Source: an uncultured Muribaculum sp. (lineage in GTDB: Bacteria > Bacteroidota > Bacteroidia > Bacteroidales > Muribaculaceae). From it: a stretch of DNA of 28,015 nucleotides. The stretch lies in NCBI GenBank assembly GCA_910578785.1, contig CAJTSJ010000035.1, positions 1-28,015 of the forward strand. The letters run 5' to 3'. The notes under the pieces are model-generated. The model was not told the DNA's origin and did not search any database. It was given only the letters and a program-made list of their open reading frames with translations. The position numbers and the translations under genes are program-made. Positions 24,205 to 28,015 of the stretch are shown one piece after another; positions within the stretch are counted from its first letter, which is position 1; each line of letters opens with the position of its first letter.

Positions 24205-24996
24205 TCACTCAGTCTTCGGCGACTCTGAGAGCATCGACAGAAGCCGGTCATGAATTCCGGCACATGAAGCCACCACTGAAATGTTGCGGTCGGAACGGAA
24301 ATGCGTAAACCTGGCACCGGCCTCTTCAGCTATCAAAAGCCCCGCGCTGACATCCCATTCATGAAGGTTAAGTTCCCAATAGCCGTCAAGGAAGCCGGCA
24401 CCGACATAACTGAGGTCGATGGCGGCCGAACCGAGCCGGCGCATGCCCCTTACATACGGCAGCACACTTGTCAGATTGTCAACATTGTTGTCAGGGTTGA
24501 TGTCCTTGTCTACGGGAAATCCGGTAGACACCACACACTCCCCAAGTTCGGTCTTGGCCGAAGCCTTTATCGGCTCTCCGTTCAGATATGCACCCTCGCC
24601 CTTCACCGCATGAAACAGCTCGTTAACGTAGGGAGCATACACCACTCCGAGCAAGGTCTCGCCGTTACGCTCAAGACCAATCGACACACTGAACAACGGC
24701 AATCCCTGGCTGAAATTAGTGGTTCCGTCAAGCGGATCGATCACCCATCGGTATTCAGAGGCATGGTTCTCTTCACCTGACTCCTCCGACAGTATTGAAT
24801 GCGCGGGATATGTCCGGCGGATGTGGTCTACAATCAGCTTTTCGGCGGCCTTGTCGGCGGCCGTCACTACGTCGCTGTCATTAAGCTTCGACTTTACATT
24901 CAGCTCGCTTCCTCTAAAATAACGGAGGTGGACCGCCCCCGCTTCACGTGCCCACGAAATCGCGTTGAGCAACAGTGACGATGTATCCGTATCCAT
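24205..24996 (-). CDS. Inositol-monophosphatase-family phosphatase (SuhB/CysQ-like)
   Basis: This Mg-dependent phosphatase has 263 residues, the usual length of the family. The metal-site motifs are complete. DVVTAADKAAE lies at 42-52, and EESG at 71-74 (Glu71). WVIDPLDGTTNF lies at 84-95 (Asp87, Asp90), and EWDVSAGLLIAEEAG at 213-227 (Asp215). The substrate may be inositol monophosphate, 3'-phosphoadenosine phosphate or another small phosphate ester; sequence alone does not decide. Bacteroidota that make inositol lipids use such a phosphatase, and sphingolipid synthesis starts nearby (spt, 2 kb away), but the genes are not in one operon, so that link is speculative. Confidence 0.9.
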   Translation of the reverse strand: MDTDTSSLLLNAISWAREAGAVHLRYFRGSELNVKSKLNDSDVVTAADKAAEKLIVDHIRRTYPAHSILSEESGEENHASEYRWVIDPLDGTTNFSQGLPLFSVSIGLERNGETLLGVVYAPYVNELFHAVKGEGAYLNGEPIKASAKTELGECVVSTGFPVDKDINPDNNVDNLTSVLPYVRGMRRLGSAAIDLSYVGAGFLDGYWELNLHEWDVSAGLLIAEEAGARFTHFRSDRNISVVASCAGIHDRLLSMLSESPKTE

Positions 24997-25023
24997 AATA
25001 TATATGTGTAGTAAAAAAATCGT

Positions 25024-25065
25024 AAGACAGAAGACCGCCCGTAGCTGCGGGAAGCCTTCTGTCTT
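25024..25065. terminator. Bidirectional terminator downstream of the Lrp gene
   Basis: AAGACAGAAG at 25024-25033 pairs with CTTCTGTCTT at 25056-25065, with an inner CCCG/CGGG stem. A T-run continues to 25070 on the plus strand, and an A-run at about 25012-25018 gives T residues on the minus strand. Since no plus-strand gene ends here, its main role is to end the Lrp transcript on the minus strand. Confidence 0.8.
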
Positions 25066-25128
25066 TTTTTAGTTCATTCAATCCCTCTTGCCGGACCGAA
25101 GCCCAAAAAGAGAATGCCGTTCATCACA

Positions 25129-25605
25129 CTATTGCTGTTCGCGGCGGTCGATGATCGGGAGCTGACGCTTGAACACTTCCTTGAACGAAATCAAGGATTC
25201 GGTGCGGGCCAGACCCAGACGCTGCAGACGTTCGTGGATAATGTGGAGAAGATGGTCATTGTTACGTGCATACAACTTAATGAACATGTCATACTGACCG
25301 GTCGTATAGTGGACTTCAACCACTTCAGGAATAGCCTTCAGCTGCTCTACAACTTCATCAAACTTGGCGGGGTCCTTCAAGAAGAAACCGATGTATGCGC
25401 AAGTTTCATAACCGACCGATGCCGGCTCAATCAAACACTCAGAGCCTTTGAGTACACCCATAGCCATAAGTTTTTGAATGCGCTGATGAATTGCAGCACC
25501 TGATACACCACACTCGCGTGCAATTTCAAGATAGGGCTTGCGACCATTTACAGAGAGAGTCTGTAAAATCTTGTAATCCAGAGAATCTAACTGTGCTCTT
25601 GCCAT
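25129..25605 (-). CDS. Lrp/AsnC-family transcriptional regulator
   Basis: This 158-residue regulator has an N-terminal winged helix-turn-helix (about residues 5-60: LDSLDYKILQTLSVNGR, then EIARECGVSGAAIHQRIQKL). A C-terminal RAM/AsnC ligand and oligomerisation domain follows (about 68-145: YIGFFLKDPAKFDEV, TGQYDMFIKLYARN). Such proteins respond to amino acids and form dimers to octamers. It stands alone between a bidirectional terminator and a divergent promoter region with a palindrome over its own -7 element, which suggests autorepression. The regulon is not visible. Confidence 0.95.
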   Translation of the reverse strand: MARAQLDSLDYKILQTLSVNGRKPYLEIARECGVSGAAIHQRIQKLMAMGVLKGSECLIEPASVGYETCAYIGFFLKDPAKFDEVVEQLKAIPEVVEVHYTTGQYDMFIKLYARNNDHLLHIIHERLQRLGLARTESLISFKEVFKRQLPIIDRREQQ

Positions 25606-25667
25606 AAACTTATTATTTTTATATTTTGTTTATCTACTAAAATTTTAAGGTTATTTCGTTTCTAAAG

Positions 25668-25691
25668 CAAAATTAAACAATTAATTGTTAA
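25668..25691 (-). promoter_or_regulatory. Lrp promoter element with overlapping palindrome
   Basis: The minus strand of 25668-25675 reads TAATTTTG, a -7 match about 63 bases before the ATG at 25605. The 19-base near-perfect palindrome TTAAACAATTAATTGTTAA at 25673-25691 overlaps it. An AT-rich palindrome on the promoter is a plausible operator for Lrp autoregulation (inference). It could also affect the divergent GNAT gene. Confidence 0.5.
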
Positions 25692-25741
25692 CATTTTCAT
25701 TTTTGCCCAAGAAATTTCATTAAATAACGCCAATTTTAGAC

Positions 25742-25749
25742 TATTTTTG
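25742..25749 (+). promoter_or_regulatory. TATTTTTG element directly before the GNAT gene
   Basis: TATTTTTG fits the -7 consensus but ends only four bases before the ATG at 25754, so transcription from it would start at or next to the start codon. A second, weaker match, CATTTTTG at 25698-25705, would give a normal leader of about 45 bases. Confidence 0.4.
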
Positions 25750-25753
25750 CATT

Positions 25754-26287
25754 ATGAAACTAAATATTTACCCATTGACCCCGAAAAGCCCCCTTTTTGA
25801 GCGGCTTTTGACCCTATACCACGCGTCATTCCCTCCGGCCGAACGACGCCCCGATAACAAATTGTCAGCGCTGATGGAGACCGAGACATCGCCGATGGTG
25901 GTCAACGCTATCAAAATGGACGATGAATTTATAGGATTGATCACTTTTTGGGAATTTGACCATTTTATATATATAGAGCATTTCGCAACCGTCCACCATG
26001 TCCGCGGTATGGGATTAGGGACAAAAACACTTGATTATGTGAAATCGAAATTCTCCAAACCGATAGTGCTTGAAATCGAGATGCCCGAATCGTCGCCCAT
26101 CGCGGCAAGAAGAATGGAGTTTTACCGCCGCAACGGTTTCAAACCGTTATGGGACTTCAATTATATACAGCCGCCCTACTCCCCGGAATTGCCGAGCATG
26201 CCGCTGCTGCTCATGTCGACCGGCGATGTCGACCCGCGTCATGTATCGGACACACTCCACAGGCAAGTCTACGGAGTAGCCGAATAG
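25754..26287 (+). CDS. GNAT-family N-acetyltransferase
   Basis: This 177-residue acetyl-CoA-dependent acyltransferase shows the central GNAT fold. A beta strand FIYIEHFATVHHV (71-83) leads into the acetyl-CoA loop RGMGLGTKTLDYV (84-96). It is followed by IVLEIEMPES and the terminal helix-strand FYRRNGFKPLW. The substrate is unknown. The gene is divergent from the Lrp gene and followed 67 bases later by the ZnuA-type lipoprotein, which has its own promoter. No signal peptide is present, so it is cytoplasmic. Confidence 0.88.
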   Translation: MKLNIYPLTPKSPLFERLLTLYHASFPPAERRPDNKLSALMETETSPMVVNAIKMDDEFIGLITFWEFDHFIYIEHFATVHHVRGMGLGTKTLDYVKSKFSKPIVLEIEMPESSPIAARRMEFYRRNGFKPLWDFNYIQPPYSPELPSMPLLLMSTGDVDPRHVSDTLHRQVYGVAE

Positions 26288-26323
26288 ACTGCGCCGCCCG
26301 ATGCGCCGAGCGGCCGTTAACCA

Positions 26324-26331
26324 TATATTTG
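26324..26331 (+). promoter_or_regulatory. TATATTTG promoter element of the zinc-uptake pair
   Basis: TATATTTG is an exact TAnnTTTG match ending 23 bases before the ATG at 26355. It supports that start over the in-frame ATG at 26301, which would lie upstream of the transcript. No clear Zur box was recognised. Confidence 0.55.
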
Positions 26332-26354
26332 CAAACGTTCATATCATACAGGTC

Positions 26355-27245
26355 ATGACACCCACCTTTACCCATAAGGGCATCAGAATTGTCCGCATTC
26401 TGATGCCTATCCTGACTCTCTTGATCGGCGCCGCAGGATGCGGCACCCGGCCTTCCTCCGGCAAGCAGGCCATCACCGTAAGCATAAGGCCACAGAAATA
26501 TATGCTTGAAAAAATAGTCGGCGACAAATGGGACGTAAAGTGCCTGCTCAACAACACAGCCGACCCGGAATCGTTCGACCCCGGCATGACTCATCTGCTG
26601 AATCTCGAAAGCAGCAAAGCCTACTTCCGAATCGGGAACATCCCGTTTGAGAGCGCAATAATAAATAAAGTAAAGAACAATAATCCCGGACTGCATCTCT
26701 ACGACAACTCCGAGGGCATATCATTAATAACCGGCACCCATGGACACCACGGATCGGACATCGACCCGCACACCTGGACCTCTATCAAAAATGCCAAAAA
26801 GATAGCGTCCAACATGTATGATGCCGTCGTCGAGCTTGACCCCTCGAACCGGAGCTATTATGCCGCAAATCTGAAGAAGTTTCTTCGCGAACTGGATTCG
26901 CTCGACACACAGGTCGACTCCATTCTCCGCCCGGCCAGAGGATCGTCATTTCTGGTGTGGCACCCGTCGTTAAGCTATTTTGCCCGCGACTACGGACTGC
27001 ACCAGATCAGCCTTAGCCCCGAAGGCAAGGAAGCCTCGGTCAACATGGTCAAGAAGTCCATCAGCAGAGCCAACAATGAAGACGCCCGACTGTTTTTCTA
27101 CCAGAAAGATGTTGATTCGCGCCAGGCGCTCAGCATCAACGAACAGCTCGGAGCCGAACTCGTGGAAATACATCCCCTCAGCTATGACTGGGATAAAGAA
27201 ATGTTAGACATAGCCAATGCAATCGCAAGACAGACCAATAATTGA
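26355..27245 (+). CDS. znuA: Zinc/manganese ABC transporter substrate-binding lipoprotein (ZnuA-like)
   Basis: This periplasmic metal-binding protein of the cluster A-1 (ZnuA/TroA) family has 296 residues. It starts with a lipoprotein signal: the basic n-region KGIRIVR, a hydrophobic core and the lipobox IGAAGC, with Cys29 as the lipid anchor. Metal-ligand candidates are His80, the histidine loop GTHGHHGSDIDPHTW (127-141, His139), His203 in VWHPSLSYFA, and the acidic/His region near residues 248-273. The His-rich loop is typical of zinc-binding members. An in-frame ATG at 26301 would add 18 residues before the signal and is disfavoured. The end overlaps the ZnuC-like gene by 29 bases. Confidence 0.88.
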   Translation: MTPTFTHKGIRIVRILMPILTLLIGAAGCGTRPSSGKQAITVSIRPQKYMLEKIVGDKWDVKCLLNNTADPESFDPGMTHLLNLESSKAYFRIGNIPFESAIINKVKNNNPGLHLYDNSEGISLITGTHGHHGSDIDPHTWTSIKNAKKIASNMYDAVVELDPSNRSYYAANLKKFLRELDSLDTQVDSILRPARGSSFLVWHPSLSYFARDYGLHQISLSPEGKEASVNMVKKSISRANNEDARLFFYQKDVDSRQALSINEQLGAELVEIHPLSYDWDKEMLDIANAIARQTNN

Positions 27246-27906
27246 CGTAGACCACGTATGGATGCAATATGACGGCAAGGCCATCTTGCGCGACGTGAGT
27301 CTATCCATATACAAAGGCGACTTTGTCGCCGTCACCGGACCCAACGGCGGAGGCAAGACCACTCTGCTCCGACTGATTCTCAGACTCCTTCACCCGACTA
27401 AAGGGCGAGTTGTATACCGCCGTGACGGAATAGAGGCCAAGACTCTGCCCATAGGCTATCTGCCTCAGAAAAACATGATCGACAGCAGGTTTCCGATAAC
27501 GGTCAAAGAGGTCATACGGTCCGGGCTACTCTCATCGGCCCTTGACCGGAATGAAAAAGAACGGCTTACGGGTGAAACCCTCGAACTGATGGGGCTAACC
27601 GACCACACAGGAGCTTCTATCGGCGAACTTTCGGGAGGCCAGATGCAGCGCGCACTGCTCGGAAGGGCCATAATCTCCAAACCGGAAGTGCTCGTTCTCG
27701 ACGAACCGCTCAGCTATGTGGACAAGCGGTTTGAACATCACCTGTATGACATAATCGAGGAGATAAGCCATCGCACCACCCTGCTCCTCGTAAGCCACGA
27801 GATGTCGACCATCGCAGGCATGGCCAACCGCCACCTCATAGTCGACCACTCAATCCACGAATGCACCGCCGCACATCACCGCATCATCACCACCTGCGAC
27901 GAATAG
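27217..27906 (+). CDS. znuC: Metal ABC transporter ATP-binding protein (ZnuC-like)
   Basis: This cytoplasmic ATPase subunit of 229 residues has the Walker A GPNGGGKTT (41-49), Q-loop Gln84 in YLPQKN, signature LSGGQMQR (138-145), Walker B VLVLDEP (157-163) and H-loop VSHE. YLPQK followed by FPITVKEVIRSGL is typical of ZnuC/MntB-type ATPases. It overlaps the ZnuA-like gene by 29 bases and shares its promoter. A permease gene would be expected next, but a terminator and a tRNA on the other strand follow, so the membrane subunit must be encoded elsewhere. Confidence 0.9.
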   Translation: MQSQDRPIIDVDHVWMQYDGKAILRDVSLSIYKGDFVAVTGPNGGGKTTLLRLILRLLHPTKGRVVYRRDGIEAKTLPIGYLPQKNMIDSRFPITVKEVIRSGLLSSALDRNEKERLTGETLELMGLTDHTGASIGELSGGQMQRALLGRAIISKPEVLVLDEPLSYVDKRFEHHLYDIIEEISHRTTLLLVSHEMSTIAGMANRHLIVDHSIHECTAAHHRIITTCDE

Positions 27907-27922
27907 CGGACCAGTTACGGAC

Positions 27923-27957
27923 AAAAAAAGGCGAACCTTGATTATTCAAGATTCGCC
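27923..27957 (-). terminator. Intrinsic terminator of the tRNA transcript
   Basis: On the minus strand GGCGAA(T)CTTG pairs with CAAGGTTCGCC (27930-27957), followed by seven T residues (27923-27929 read in reverse). It lies immediately after the tRNA 3' end. Confidence 0.85.
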
Positions 27958-27959
27958 AT

Positions 27960-28015
<56 letters not shown>

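Overview
The window reads as chromosomal DNA from a gut Bacteroidales, most likely a Muribaculaceae-type organism. The evidence is the repeated Bacteroidota promoter element TAnnTTTG (variants TATCTTTG, TAAATTTG, TAACTTTG) upstream of many genes, the lack of clear Shine-Dalgarno sequences, a Bacteroides-type serine palmitoyltransferase, class I fumarase, a PorT-like outer-membrane barrel and roughly 50-55% GC in the housekeeping genes. The family-level name is inference; no rRNA is present.

Layout. Positions 1-632 hold two copies of a hairpin-rich intergenic repeat 360 bases apart, the second with a 44-base insertion. Then come nicotinate phosphoribosyltransferase (pncB, +), a YidE/AspT-type antiporter (-, overlapping pncB tail to tail) and a secreted esterase-like alpha/beta hydrolase (+). 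Positions 4772-8841 form a tight three-gene surface-decoration operon: a fused LicC-like nucleotidyltransferase and PLP enzyme, a Wzx-like flippase and a LicD-type phosphotransferase. Together they could make a CDP-activated phospho-amine head group and attach it to an exported glycan.

Positions about 8850-12720 form an AT-rich island with two minus-strand nuclease-type genes: a GmrSD-like DUF262-HNH protein and a DUF1016/YhcG-type PD-(D/E)xK protein. Class I fumarase (-) and an ArnT-like glycosyltransferase (+) follow, with divergent promoters between them. Directly after ArnT is a second, lower-GC cassette at 16422-19498: DUF262 protein, AAA15 ATPase and an uncharacterised protein. It is the best candidate in the window for a poorly described anti-phage or conflict system.

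The rest is housekeeping: outer-membrane barrel (-), YitT-family membrane protein (+), serine palmitoyltransferase (+), tryptophanyl-tRNA synthetase (-), inositol-monophosphatase-family enzyme (-), Lrp/AsnC regulator (-), GNAT acetyltransferase (+), ZnuA-like zinc-binding lipoprotein and ZnuC-like ATPase (+), and a tRNA with anticodon CAT (-) cut by the window end. Convincing intrinsic terminators follow several of these genes. All functions are from reading motifs; no database search was run.
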